From the NCBI GenBank assembly GCA_029974985.1, contig JARKQC010000270.1, forward strand, positions 47,625 through 111,624: DNA of 64,000 bases. Direction: 5' to 3'. The notes under the pieces were generated by a model that ran no database searches, was not told the origin of the DNA, and saw only the letters and a program-made list of their open reading frames with translations. This DNA comes from Bacteroidota bacterium. GTDB taxonomy: Bacteria; Bacteroidota; Ignavibacteria; Kapaibacteriales; UBA2268. How positions within the stretch are numbered: position 1 is the stretch's first letter; each line of letters starts with the position of its first letter. Shown here piece after piece: positions 19,099 through 28,638 of the stretch. The translations under genes and the position numbers were made by a program.

Positions 19099-19124
19099 AG
19101 GCAATGTGGCAAGCCCCATTGCCT
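19099..19124. repeat. Dispersed palindrome, copy 1
   Basis: AGGCAATG (19099-19106) pairs with CATTGCCT (19117-19124), with an inner GG/CC. The core CAATG-N-GGCA-W-GCC-Y-CATTG recurs at 29661-29680 with differences only at the N, W and Y positions. It resembles a REP-like intergenic element. Confidence 0.5.
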
Positions 19125-19278
19125 CCCCGTCTTTTATTTCTAAACAAGCAAGATGCTTATCCTACCAACTATCCACTATTAAAAATTATTATATTTTATT
19201 AGCAAAACAGATTTTTATTTACAATATTTTTTAATTTTATTAATCTATTCATTATTATTTAATAATTTGGAGAATACA

Positions 19279-19731
19279 ATGAGTTTAGAACAAAAAATTA
19301 ATGAAGAAATGAAAGCCGCTATGAAAAACGCTGATAAAATCCGTCTTGAAACGCTTCGTTCCGTTAGAGCGGCAATAATTGAATTTGCTAAAAGCGGTTT
19401 AAATCGCGAAATGAATAATGAAGATGAAATTAAAATTTTAAATTCACTTGCTAAAAAAAGAAAAGATGCTATTGCAATGTATGAACAAGCGGGTAGAAAC
19501 GAGGCAAAAGAAAAAGAAGAATTGGAATTATCAATAATTCAAGAATTTTTACCTAAACAATTAAGCGATGAAGAAATCACTAAAATTATTAAAGAAATAA
19601 TAGAAAAAGTAGGAGCAAGCTCACAAAAAGATTTCGGTAAAGTAATGGGACCCTCGATGAAAGCATTAAGCGGTCAAGCTGATGGAAATAAAGTTCAAAC
19701 TATCGTTAAAAATCTTCTCGGAGCTGACTAA
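19279..19731 (+). CDS. GatB/YqeY domain protein
   Basis: A 150-residue protein starting at ATG 19279; the TTTGGAG ending 8 bases upstream is the ribosome binding site, so an in-frame TTG at 19267 is unlikely to be the start. The sequence (SLEQKINEEMKAAMKNADKIRLETLRSVRAAI ... SIIQEFLPKQLSDEEI ... DFGKVMGPSMKALSGQADGNKV) matches the YqeY family. That family shares the C-terminal helical domain of GatB, where it contacts tRNA. Free-standing YqeY has no firmly established function. The mutS2 gene follows after 5 bp. Confidence 0.88.
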   Translation: MSLEQKINEEMKAAMKNADKIRLETLRSVRAAIIEFAKSGLNREMNNEDEIKILNSLAKKRKDAIAMYEQAGRNEAKEKEELELSIIQEFLPKQLSDEEITKIIKEIIEKVGASSQKDFGKVMGPSMKALSGQADGNKVQTIVKNLLGAD

Positions 19732-19736
19732 TTATA

Positions 19737-22130
19737 ATGGAATTAAGCTCTTATAAATCTAATATTTTTATCGAGCAAAGAGATAAATATACTGAATCAA
19801 TTTTTAATGATACTTTAAAACAACTCGAATATTTCAATGTACTCGAATTTATCTCAAAATATGCTTATTCTGAATTAGGGAAAAATTACGTTCTTAGTAC
19901 TCTGCCAATAGATGATATTGATTTTTTGAATGAAGAACACTCATTAATTGATGAAATGAGGAATATTTTTATTCGAGGTGAAAATATTCCTTTTGATGGA
20001 TTGACAGATATTTCTCATAGTTTATTCAAATCAAATATTGAAAATGCTGTTTTAAATGCAATTGAAATATTATCAATTTTAGATACAATTAGAGCATTTA
20101 GATTAATTAAAAATTTTTTTATTGAGCGTGAAGAAGTCTATCCACTTTTAAAAGAATTGACATCATTTTTAGCAGATAATAAAATTTTAGAAAAGCATAT
20201 TAACGACGCAATTGATGATAGTGGGGAAGTTCGTGATAACGCATCAAGAGAATTACAAAGAATTAGAAGCGATATTAGATATAAATCCCAAAAATTAAGA
20301 GCAAGATTACAAAAAATCGTTAGAAAAGTCGTCGAGCAAGAAATTGTAAGAGAAGATTTTTATACTATTCGCGAAGGTCGTTTTGTTTTACCAATAAAAA
20401 GCGAAAATAAAAGAATTATACCCGGTATTATCCATGGAATTTCGCAAACGGGAGCAACAGTATTTTTAGAACCATCTGAAATTATTGAGATAAATAACGA
20501 ATTATCGCTTTTAGCAAATGAAGAACTTCGCGAAATTCACCGTATTTTATCAAATTTAACAAACGAAATACGAACAAATTTTCATAGTTTTCAAAATTCT
20601 ATGGAAATTATAAAAAGATTCGATGGAATATATGCAAAAGCTAAATATTCTGTAAATTACGGCGGAATAAAACCGAAGATAAATAATGAAAATTATATTT
20701 ATTTAAAAGATATAAAACACCCTATTTTATTGCACTCGGGAACAAATCCTAAAAGTGTTATTCCATTAAGTATTGAGTTTAATTCTAAACATCGAGGGCA
20801 TTTAATATCGGGACCAAATGCTGGTGGCAAGACCGTTGCCTTAAAAAGTATTGGCTTGAATATATTAATGGCATTATCGGGAATATTTCCTTTGGGAGTG
20901 TGTATTACAAATTTTCGGAGCGTTTTTGCTTCTATTGGCGACCACCAATCTATTGAGCATAATTTAAGTACATTTAGTTCGCAAATGCTACAAATAAAAA
21001 ATATATTTGATAATTGTAGTAATAATTCATTAATTTTAATTGATGAAATTTGTTCGGGAACTGACCCACAAGAAGGTGCAGCGCTTGCTTGTGGAATACT
21101 TGATAGCTATATTAATATGAATTTATTTTTTATAGCAACAACGCACCAATCTTCTTTAAAAACTTATGCTCTAAACCGTCCAGAAATAAAGAATGCTTCT
21201 TTAGAATTTGATAGCAGTAAATTAAAACCAACATATAAATTTTTATCTGGAATACCCGGTAATTCTTATGCTTTTGCACTATCAGCAAGCATTGGGATTT
21301 CTGATTTAGTACTCGAAAGAGCAAAATCATATTTAGGCGATAAGCAAAGCGAACTCGAAAATAGTATTTCCATACTTCAACAATATAAGCAAGAAGCCGA
21401 GCAATTACGCAACGAAGCCGAAGAGGAAAAGCAAAAATTTAAAAAATTAAATGATGAGTATAATAAAAAGAATTCAGAATTTAAAAATAAACGAAAAGAG
21501 TTATTAAACGAAGCAAAAATCGAGGCTCAACAAATCGTTAGCGGTGCAAATTCATTAATAGAAAGTACTATACGAGAAATTAGGGAAGAGAAGAAAAAAA
21601 TTGCGGATATTAAACAAGATTTTCAGCAAAAAAAAGATAAAATCATTAAAGAAGTTGAGAAAATTAATAAAAAAGATGAAAAAATTGAAACTGAGGTTTT
21701 TTCTACGGGCGATACTGTGATTATGCTCGAAAATAACTCGCAAGGTATAATAATCGAAGTTGATGATGAAGATAAAATGGCTCTTGTGGAATTTGGTGGT
21801 TTTAAATTTAGATTAAAACTAAATCAGATAAAAAAAACAAAAGCAGAGAAAATTTCAAAGAAAGACTTATCTGATTATATTAAATATGATGTTAAAACGC
21901 GTATTGATGTCCGTGGTATGCGTGCCGACGAATGTATAAGAGTAATTGATGAATTTATTCAAGACGCACTTGTGAATAATGTACAAATGGTTACAATTGT
22001 TCACGGTAAGGGAACGGGGGCGCTTAAGCAAGCAATCCACGAATTTTTGAAATATCGCCATAGTGTGAAAGATTTTAGATTAGGCGAACTCGTTGAAGGT
22101 GGAGCTGGGGTTACAGTTGTCGAGGTTTAA
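19737..22130 (+). CDS. mutS2: Endonuclease MutS2
   Basis: A 797-residue protein with a MutS-like core but no mismatch-recognition N-terminal domain. The family acts in recombination control or ribosome-collision rescue. Visible parts: the clamp/lever region with REGRFVLPIKSENKRIIPGIIHG, Walker A GPNAGGKT starting near residue 359, the LSTFSSQM loop, Walker B LILIDEICSGTDPQEG, a long coiled coil (about 530-640), and a C-terminal Smr nuclease domain with IDVRGMRADE and VTIVHGKGTGALKQ. It is the second gene of a tight pair with the yqeY-like gene. Confidence 0.95.
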   Translation: MELSSYKSNIFIEQRDKYTESIFNDTLKQLEYFNVLEFISKYAYSELGKNYVLSTLPIDDIDFLNEEHSLIDEMRNIFIRGENIPFDGLTDISHSLFKSNIENAVLNAIEILSILDTIRAFRLIKNFFIEREEVYPLLKELTSFLADNKILEKHINDAIDDSGEVRDNASRELQRIRSDIRYKSQKLRARLQKIVRKVVEQEIVREDFYTIREGRFVLPIKSENKRIIPGIIHGISQTGATVFLEPSEIIEINNELSLLANEELREIHRILSNLTNEIRTNFHSFQNSMEIIKRFDGIYAKAKYSVNYGGIKPKINNENYIYLKDIKHPILLHSGTNPKSVIPLSIEFNSKHRGHLISGPNAGGKTVALKSIGLNILMALSGIFPLGVCITNFRSVFASIGDHQSIEHNLSTFSSQMLQIKNIFDNCSNNSLILIDEICSGTDPQEGAALACGILDSYINMNLFFIATTHQSSLKTYALNRPEIKNASLEFDSSKLKPTYKFLSGIPGNSYAFALSASIGISDLVLERAKSYLGDKQSELENSISILQQYKQEAEQLRNEAEEEKQKFKKLNDEYNKKNSEFKNKRKELLNEAKIEAQQIVSGANSLIESTIREIREEKKKIADIKQDFQQKKDKIIKEVEKINKKDEKIETEVFSTGDTVIMLENNSQGIIIEVDDEDKMALVEFGGFKFRLKLNQIKKTKAEKISKKDLSDYIKYDVKTRIDVRGMRADECIRVIDEFIQDALVNNVQMVTIVHGKGTGALKQAIHEFLKYRHSVKDFRLGELVEGGAGVTVVEV

Positions 22131-22242
22131 TGAATAATTATATCAATATTCTATTTTTTTTATTAATATATAATTTGAAAAAATTTGGTGCAAAATTTGA
22201 TATAAAAAATTTGTTAATTTCATCATATTAATAATAAATTGA

Positions 22243-23547
22243 ATGGAAAAAGATAGTAATTATTTAATAAAAGATGCAGAAGTATGGCTTGATAGAGGTG
22301 ATACTTTTTTTAAAAATAATGAACTCGATAGTGCTTTAGAGTGCTATACACGTTCTATAAATATTAATCCCCGTTCTGCTTTTTCATTTTTTAAGCGTGG
22401 TAATGCTTATCTTTCATCTAATAAAATTGATGCCGCAATTAGTGATTTTAATAGTTCAATCGCTCTTAATGCAAATTTTGCTTTTTCATTTTTTAAGCGT
22501 GGTAATGCTTATTATAAACTAAACGAGATTAATAATGCTTACCAAGATTATTCCATAGCAATAAAACTTAGCCCGACGTTTTCATTTGCTTTTCATAAAC
22601 GTGCTATTTGTAATTTAAGATTTGGTAAAGTGCCAGAGGCTCTTGATGATTTAGAAAAGGCTTTAAAGCTAAATCCTGCGTTATCACTGGCTTATGTTAC
22701 TAGAGCAAATATATTTTATGACAAAGGTGATTATGATAAATCTATTGACGACTATACAAAAGCTATAAAACTTGACCCTTCGATAGAAAAAGCCTATATT
22801 TCACGTGGACTTGCTTATAGTCACAAAAATCAATTAACTGAATCATTAATGGATTTTACTGATGCAATTGATTTGAATAATAATTCATATTTTGCCTATA
22901 ATTTTCGTGGTTTAGTATTTGTAAAAATGCGTGAATATGCAAATGCTATCAGAGATTTTAACGAAGCAATACGATTAAAACCAGATTATACAGATGCCTA
23001 TAATAATCGTGGAATTACATTTTTTATAGTTAAAAAATACGATGAAGCGTCAGAAGATTATGCACACGCATTGAAATTAAACCCTAATTCGCCAAATATT
23101 TATTATAATCGAGGTAATACATATTTATATCAAAAAAGATATACTGATGCAATGCTTGATTTTGATAGAGCTTTAAAAATTTCACCAAAACTTACCCCAG
23201 TTTATATTAGTAAAGCCAATTGTTATATAGCTCTTGGTCAGTATAAAGAGGCTTTGATGCTGTATAATAAAGCAATAATTATTAAACCAAAATTCTATGA
23301 AGCCTATCTTGGCCGTGGAAATGTTTATATGAAATTAAAAATGTATAAAAAAGCTCAAGAAGATTTTACACTTGCAATCGAAATTAGACCAGAAATAGCT
23401 CAAACTTATCTTAATAGAGGTATAGCATTTAAATCAGATAATAATATTGACGAGGCAATCAATGATTTTAATGAATTTATTAAAAAAGCAGAAGCTAACT
23501 CACCACAAACTCAAAAAATAAGACAATGGATTAAAAAAATGGCTTAA
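22243..23547 (+). CDS. Cytosolic TPR-repeat protein
   Basis: A 434-residue protein made almost wholly of about twelve 34-residue TPR units (pattern ...AY.NRG..Y...Y..A..DF..AI.L.P...), with no signal peptide. TPR arrays act as protein-binding scaffolds; no partner can be named. Two neighbouring units share an exact 33-nt segment at 22378-22410 and 22480-22512, one unit (102 bp) apart, indicating recent unit duplication or gene conversion. Related TPR proteins with signal peptides are at 47753 and 54341. Confidence 0.85.
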   Translation: MEKDSNYLIKDAEVWLDRGDTFFKNNELDSALECYTRSININPRSAFSFFKRGNAYLSSNKIDAAISDFNSSIALNANFAFSFFKRGNAYYKLNEINNAYQDYSIAIKLSPTFSFAFHKRAICNLRFGKVPEALDDLEKALKLNPALSLAYVTRANIFYDKGDYDKSIDDYTKAIKLDPSIEKAYISRGLAYSHKNQLTESLMDFTDAIDLNNNSYFAYNFRGLVFVKMREYANAIRDFNEAIRLKPDYTDAYNNRGITFFIVKKYDEASEDYAHALKLNPNSPNIYYNRGNTYLYQKRYTDAMLDFDRALKISPKLTPVYISKANCYIALGQYKEALMLYNKAIIIKPKFYEAYLGRGNVYMKLKMYKKAQEDFTLAIEIRPEIAQTYLNRGIAFKSDNNIDEAINDFNEFIKKAEANSPQTQKIRQWIKKMA

Positions 23548-23592
23548 TTTTGTCATTAAATAAAATTACTCATAAATTTAATTTATAAAAAT

Positions 23593-23622
23593 TTGAAAAC
23601 ATAAGTATATTTATTAATTTTG
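23593..23622 (+). promoter_or_regulatory. Bacteroidota-type promoter of the methyltransferase gene
   Basis: TTG at 23593-23595, a 19-bp gap, then TAATTTTG at 23615-23622, 35 bp before the start codon. Confidence 0.5.
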
Positions 23623-23656
23623 TAAATAAATATTATCATTAAATATTAATAATTTT

Positions 23657-25351
23657 ATGAATCAACTTATTCTTGGCGATTGTCTCGAAGTAATGCGGAA
23701 TATGGATTCGGAATCCATAGACCTTGTATATTTAGATCCACCATTTTTCTCAAATAGAAATTATGAGGTTATTTGGGGTGATAAGGGAGAGGTGCGTTCT
23801 TTTGAGGATAGATGGGCTGGAGGGATAGACCATTATATAGCTTGGCTCAAAGAACGAGTATTTGAGATGCACCGCTTATTAAAAAATACGGGAAGCATAT
23901 TTTTGCATTGTGATTGGCATGCCGACGCATATATCAGAGTATATATTCTTGATAAAGTTTTTGGAGTTAATAATTTTCGTAATCATATAATTTGGCAAAG
24001 AACAAGAAATCCAAAAGGATCGCAGTTTGAAAATAAAAACTTAGGTGTTGCAACTGATACAATCTATTGGTATTCTAAAACAGAAAATTATTTCTTTAAC
24101 GAAGAATCCGCTCGTGAACAATTGCAAAATGGTGAATTAGCAAAAAAATACCCAAGATTTGATGACAAAGGTAGATATTACCCAGGACCTATAATAAGAG
24201 GTGCTTCAATGGGATTAAGACCAAATCTTGTATATGAATATAAAGGGTTTATCCCAAAAGATTTTGGTTGGCGTATGACAAAAGAAAAATTGATAGAACT
24301 TGATGAAAATGGCGATTTAGGCTGGTCATCAAACAATAAACCTTTTAGAAAATTACGCCCCGATAATGATAAAGGAAATCCTATATATAATTTTTGGAAC
24401 GATATAAACCGTTTATATTCAAATGATAAAGAAAGTATAGGTTATCCAACTCAAAAGCCAGAAAGATTATTAGAGCGAATAGCTATACTAACTTCAAAAG
24501 AAGGTGATACAATATTAGATCCTTTTGTTGGTGGAGGCACTACCGTAGTAGTAGCAGAAAAATTAAACCGAAATTGGATAGGTATTGATCAATCTGTACA
24601 AGCAATTAAAGTATCGGAATTAAGGATACACAAAATTCAAGGAATTTTCTCTAATCCATTTTCTGTTACTCTGCATAAATATGATTATGATACTTTAAGA
24701 TATGCAGATGCTTTTCAGTTTGAATCTTGGATAGTTGAGCGATATGGCGGAAAATCCAATCTTAAACAAAGAAGTGATTTCGGTATTGATGGCGTTATGC
24801 GAAATGGCACGCCAATACAGGTAAAACGCTCCGATTCAATTGGTAGAAATGTAATTGATAATTTTCATTCTGCTATAATGCGTTATGATAAAGCTCTTTA
24901 TGAACGTAACAAGTCAAATAAAGAACCCGTTGGATATATAATTGCTTTTTCATTCGGTAAAGGTGCAGTGCAGGAAGTTGCTAGATTAAATAATGAAGTA
25001 GGAGTAAAAATTAATTTAGTAACAGTAGAAGAAATTGTTCCTATTGCAATGAAACCCACTATTAAAGTAGATACTTTTGACTTAGGAGTAGATGCAAAAG
25101 GATTAAGGGAAATAGAATTTGTAATAGAAGCAAAAAGCGAAGCTGATATAGAATTTTATTCTTATGATTTCGAATACAATGCTAATGAAAATAAATTCAA
25201 TCCATCAATTGTTTTTGATAAAATTGGTAAACAAAAATATAAATTTAAGCCCGGAATTTTTGAAATAGCAATTAAAGCTATTGATTCAGAAGGATTAGAA
25301 GCAATGGAAATATTTAAACTAAAAATAAATGGTGAAATAGAAAGAAATTAG
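23657..25351 (+). CDS. DNA methyltransferase fused to an Mrr-like nuclease domain
   Basis: A 564-residue protein. Residues 1-310 are a beta-class N4/N6 amino-methyltransferase: motif IV LDPPF at 26-30 comes first, then a variable target-recognition region, then TQKPERLLERI and motif I DPFVGGGTT from residue 288. After a short link, residues about 345-470 form a PD-(D/E)xK-like domain: FESWIVERYGG, SDFGIDG with D378, and PIQVKRSD with Q388 and K390. This resembles the Mrr/restriction type IV catalytic core with its QxK variant. The last ~85 residues look like a small beta-sandwich. It may be a single-chain restriction-modification enzyme with the nuclease at the C-terminus, or a methylase whose extra domain only binds DNA. 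It is a monocistronic unit with its own promoter. Confidence 0.75.
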   Translation: MNQLILGDCLEVMRNMDSESIDLVYLDPPFFSNRNYEVIWGDKGEVRSFEDRWAGGIDHYIAWLKERVFEMHRLLKNTGSIFLHCDWHADAYIRVYILDKVFGVNNFRNHIIWQRTRNPKGSQFENKNLGVATDTIYWYSKTENYFFNEESAREQLQNGELAKKYPRFDDKGRYYPGPIIRGASMGLRPNLVYEYKGFIPKDFGWRMTKEKLIELDENGDLGWSSNNKPFRKLRPDNDKGNPIYNFWNDINRLYSNDKESIGYPTQKPERLLERIAILTSKEGDTILDPFVGGGTTVVVAEKLNRNWIGIDQSVQAIKVSELRIHKIQGIFSNPFSVTLHKYDYDTLRYADAFQFESWIVERYGGKSNLKQRSDFGIDGVMRNGTPIQVKRSDSIGRNVIDNFHSAIMRYDKALYERNKSNKEPVGYIIAFSFGKGAVQEVARLNNEVGVKINLVTVEEIVPIAMKPTIKVDTFDLGVDAKGLREIEFVIEAKSEADIEFYSYDFEYNANENKFNPSIVFDKIGKQKYKFKPGIFEIAIKAIDSEGLEAMEIFKLKINGEIERN

Positions 25352-25459
25352 ATATTTTCAAAATGACTTAGGTTTCAATTTTCAAATATTAATTTTTGTA
25401 ACTTAATTATTCGTATATCGTATAGTGAATATATTATTAAAAAATATGGAAAATAAAAA

Positions 25460-26074
25460 ATGCCTACTAAAATACTAATTACAGTTATATTTACTATGAT
25501 ATGTTTTGTAAATATCAATTTATATTCTCAAACAAAGACGGAAGAAACGCGTAGAAGCATTGATTCTACAACTGGCGAGGTTACTGTTATAAAATCTGAA
25601 ATTATCTCAAAATCTGAGGATATTACTCCAATAAATAATATTCTTACAATCAATCCTTTAAAATTCTTTCTTTTTTATAATCTTAGCTATTATTTTAAAG
25701 TTAGTAATATATCTATGGTTGGTGTAGGTATGCAAATACCTACTCTTTCAGATATTTATGGTGGTGGAATTAATATTGAATATCGTTTTCATCCTTCGAA
25801 AAAAGCACCACGCGGTTTTTATGTAGCTCCTAATATTTCATATAATTATTTTAAAACTGATAATGTTACGCCCGATTCTGAAACAGAATCTAAAAGTGCA
25901 ACTATATTCTCAGCTGGATTACTTCTTGGTTGGCAATGGTTCCCAAGCGAAGATTTTGCAATTGGTTTAGGAATAGGGGTGGATAGATATTTTACTTCTA
26001 AAGAAAGTAAATTTTTTGATGAATACAACGGAGTGATACCAGCCGTTCGATTTGATATTGGTTACTCTTGGTAA
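25460..26074 (+). CDS. Outer-membrane beta-barrel protein
   Basis: A 204-residue protein with a signal peptide ending near LYSQ and an acidic linker. A series of amphipathic strands with aromatic ends follows (GGINIEYRFHP, GFYVAPNISYNYF, SAGLLLGWQWFP, AIGLGIGVDRYF), ending in a strand AVRFDIGYSW whose C-terminal aromatic is the usual barrel-assembly signal. Its size suggests an 8-strand barrel of the OmpA/PorT-like type. Function is not visible. A strong terminator shared with the convergent dehydrogenase gene follows. Confidence 0.7.
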   Translation: MPTKILITVIFTMICFVNINLYSQTKTEETRRSIDSTTGEVTVIKSEIISKSEDITPINNILTINPLKFFLFYNLSYYFKVSNISMVGVGMQIPTLSDIYGGGINIEYRFHPSKKAPRGFYVAPNISYNYFKTDNVTPDSETESKSATIFSAGLLLGWQWFPSEDFAIGLGIGVDRYFTSKESKFFDEYNGVIPAVRFDIGYSW

Positions 26075-26087
26075 GAAAAAATATTTT

Positions 26088-26118
26088 AAAAAAGCCACTT
26101 ATACAAAGTGGCTTTTTC
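26088..26118. terminator. Bidirectional terminator
   Basis: AAAAGCCACTT pairs with AAGTGGCTTTT around a short loop, flanked by an A run on the left and a T run on the right. It lies between the convergent barrel-protein and dehydrogenase genes. Confidence 0.85.
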
Positions 26119-26135
26119 TTAATTGAATATTCTAA

Positions 26136-27017
26136 TTAATTGAAAGTTATAGGTTTTGGAGTGTCGCCAGTGTAGTCGTAAAATCCTTTTCCTGTTTTGC
26201 GTCCCAAATTGCCAGATGCAACTACTTTCTTTAAAAGTGGACAAGGGCGATATTTTGAATCTCCTAAATCATTATGTAATACCTCCATAATAGCAAGGCA
26301 AGTATCAAGACCAATTAAATCAGCTAAAAATAATGGACCCATTGGATGAGCAAAACCAAGTTTTGCAACCTCATCAATACCATCAACAGTTCCAATATTC
26401 TCCATCAAAGCATATACTGCTTCGTTTATAAATGGTAATAATATTCTATTTGCTATAAATCCGGGAAAATCATTTGCAGTTACGGGAGTTTTTCCAAGCT
26501 GTTGGCATAAACCAATTATTGTATTATAAACTTCTTCAATTGTTGATAAACCATTAATTACCTCTACTAATTTCATCATTGGAACGGGATTCATAAAGTG
26601 CATACCTATTACTTTTTCGGGGCGATTAGTCTGAGCCGCAATTTCAGTTATTGATATTGTAGAAGTATTACTTGCAAGAATTGCATTTGGATTAATAACA
26701 TTATCTAAATTTTTGAAAATCTTAAATTTTAAATCTTTATTTTCGCTAACTGCTTCAATAACTAAATCAACATCAGAGGCTGTTGCTAAATCAGTAGAAA
26801 TTGTAATATTTTGTAGAGTATTATTTAAAGATTCTTCTGTTATTGTGCCTTTTTTTAATTGTCTTTCAAGGTTTTTCTTAATTGTTGATAAGCCTTTTTC
26901 GAGTACTGGCTGACTTATATCGCTCAAAATAACTTTAAATCCCGATTGTGCAAATGTATGAGCAATTCCATTTCCCATTGTGCCAGCTCCAAGTACTAAA
27001 ACTTTACTTATTTGCAT
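26136..27017 (-). CDS. 3-hydroxybutyryl-CoA / 3-hydroxyacyl-CoA dehydrogenase
   Basis: A 293-residue NAD-dependent enzyme oxidising 3-hydroxyacyl-CoA to 3-ketoacyl-CoA, or the reverse in butyrate-type synthesis. Evidence: the N-terminal Rossmann motif [30 protein letters not shown]; the [18 protein letters not shown] block carrying the catalytic His; and the C-terminal helical domain [15 protein letters not shown] and GMGLGFAHP-like [18 protein letters not shown]. The size is that of the short monofunctional Hbd/PaaH type, not of the FadB fusion. No other beta-oxidation gene is adjacent, so direction and chain length are undetermined. Confidence 0.92.
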   Translation of the reverse strand: MQISKVLVLGAGTMGNGIAHTFAQSGFKVILSDISQPVLEKGLSTIKKNLERQLKKGTITEESLNNTLQNITISTDLATASDVDLVIEAVSENKDLKFKIFKNLDNVINPNAILASNTSTISITEIAAQTNRPEKVIGMHFMNPVPMMKLVEVINGLSTIEEVYNTIIGLCQQLGKTPVTANDFPGFIANRILLPFINEAVYALMENIGTVDGIDEVAKLGFAHPMGPLFLADLIGLDTCLAIMEVLHNDLGDSKYRPCPLLKKVVASGNLGRKTGKGFYDYTGDTPKPITFN

Positions 27018-27178
27018 TTATATTCTCCAAAATTATGAAATAATAAAAAATTATTGACTAAATATAATTCAAAATCTTGTAAGTTAATTAGGATTAATTA
27101 AAATAATTATTAATTATTTACTTTTTATACCTTTAAAGTATATATATGTATATTAGTTAATATTAAATTTAAAATTAT

Positions 27179-27209
27179 TTGGCAAATACTGAACTTTATA
27201 TTAAATTTG
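27179..27209 (+). promoter_or_regulatory. Bacteroidota-type promoter of the HmuY-like pair
   Basis: TTG at 27179-27181, a 20-bp gap, then TAAATTTG at 27202-27209, 53 bp before the next start codon. Confidence 0.5.
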
Positions 27210-27262
27210 TATTCTATATTTTTATAATTTTTCGATTTATTTTCTATGTGGAGTAATCTCAA

Positions 27263-28537
27263 ATGAAATTTTTATTACATCTATTATTGATTATTTCTAT
27301 GTCAATAATTGCATTATCAGAAGAAGTATTAATACAAGATTCTGTCGAAACAGGAGCTACATATAAAAATGACGTCTATTATAGTTTCATAAGCCCAAAG
27401 AATATCGTTACTAATCTTGGTAAAGAATGGGATATTGCTTTCGAAATTATTGGCGCTGGCTATTCTGTTATGAGCAATGGTGGCTGGGGGGTACAAGTAT
27501 ATTATCACGAAGATTTGACTAACGAAAATTTTGATGATGTTATTAATTTAGACGACGTTAAAAATAACTGGTCACAATTATTTAACTCTACTAAAACATG
27601 GACTATCGGCGCATTTAATAGCAATGCTGACCCCGATAATGAATTTGATTTAGGCTGGGGCGAGTATTCTATGGCTACTCACTCAGTTTTTGCTACTTCT
27701 TTTTATGTTGTTAAAACTATTAATGGTAGTTGGAAAAAAGTATTGATCGAAGATTTAACTGAAAGAACTTATCATTTTAAAATTGCTAATCTCGATGGCA
27801 CTGAATTAATCGAAAAAGAACTTAAAAAAGATGATTTCTTAAATAAGAACTTTGCTTACTATTCGATAGATATTGATAATTTTATGGATAGAGAGCCATT
27901 AGTTAGCGATTGGGATATTGTTTTTGGTAAATATATCAATATGGAAGGCGATAACAAAGATACTCCTTATCCTGTTACTGGTATTAGAACTAATCCCAAA
28001 ATTTTCAGTATTAGAGTTGAAAGCGAAAATCCGAAAACTGAAAATATACCAAATATCGAATTATTTGATGGAAATATTACTAATATTGGATCAGATTGGA
28101 AAAAGTTTGACGGTACGCAGTATGTTCTTAATAATTCTCTCGTATTCTTTTTATACAGAGAAAAGTCAGAAGTTATTTATCGTTTGATTCTTACTGGATT
28201 TGGCGGCTCCTCTGCTGGAAAATATTACTTTTTAAGAAGTGATATGAATACTTCGGTTAGTAATAATGACACTGATAATAAATTTGTACTTTCAATTTAC
28301 CCAAGCGTAGTTTCGAGTGGGGAAAATGTTAATTTATTAACTACTATTGAGCAAAATACTAATTCTATTATCGAAATTTTCTCAAGTAATGGAAATTTAG
28401 TTTGGAAATCTGATTTTACTGCTACACAAGATTTTTCTAATGTTAATATCCCAACAAATAATTTAGCAAGTGGATTGTATATTGTTTCGATTAGAAATAA
28501 TTCTGGTAGAGCATATCAAAAATTAATCGTACAATAA
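27263..28537 (+). CDS. HmuY-like exported protein with T9SS sorting domain
   Basis: A 424-residue protein with signal peptide (residues 1-19, no lipobox). The middle carries two HmuY-like hallmarks: tryptophan-led strands GKEWDIAFEI and VSDWDIVFGKYI, and a late block GSDWKKFDGTQYVLNNSLVFFLYRE, VIYRLILTGFGGSSAGKYYF. The same blocks occur in the lipoprotein encoded next. HmuY proteins take heme from host proteins and pass it to a TonB receptor, but many relatives have other ligands. Residues from about 335 look like a T9SS C-terminal domain (LSIYPSVVSSGENVNLL ... LASGLYIVSIRNNSGRAYQKLIVQ). HmuY proteins are normally lipoproteins, so this combination is unusual. Confidence 0.62.
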   Translation: MKFLLHLLLIISMSIIALSEEVLIQDSVETGATYKNDVYYSFISPKNIVTNLGKEWDIAFEIIGAGYSVMSNGGWGVQVYYHEDLTNENFDDVINLDDVKNNWSQLFNSTKTWTIGAFNSNADPDNEFDLGWGEYSMATHSVFATSFYVVKTINGSWKKVLIEDLTERTYHFKIANLDGTELIEKELKKDDFLNKNFAYYSIDIDNFMDREPLVSDWDIVFGKYINMEGDNKDTPYPVTGIRTNPKIFSIRVESENPKTENIPNIELFDGNITNIGSDWKKFDGTQYVLNNSLVFFLYREKSEVIYRLILTGFGGSSAGKYYFLRSDMNTSVSNNDTDNKFVLSIYPSVVSSGENVNLLTTIEQNTNSIIEIFSSNGNLVWKSDFTATQDFSNVNIPTNNLASGLYIVSIRNNSGRAYQKLIVQ

Positions 28538-28560
28538 TTTAATTATTAAAAGTAAATCTA

Positions 28561-28605
28561 CGGAGTATCGTTATATATTTAAAAAAAAATAATGATACTC
28601 CGTTT
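28561..28605 (+). terminator. Hairpin terminator after the first HmuY-like gene
   Basis: CGGAGTATC (28561-28569) pairs with GATACTCCG (28594-28602), with a long AT-rich loop and TTTAT after the stem. It lies between the two HmuY-like genes, so the second may have partly separate expression. Confidence 0.55.
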
Positions 28606-28638
28606 ATGATTAAAAAATTATTTATTTGATATAAAAAA

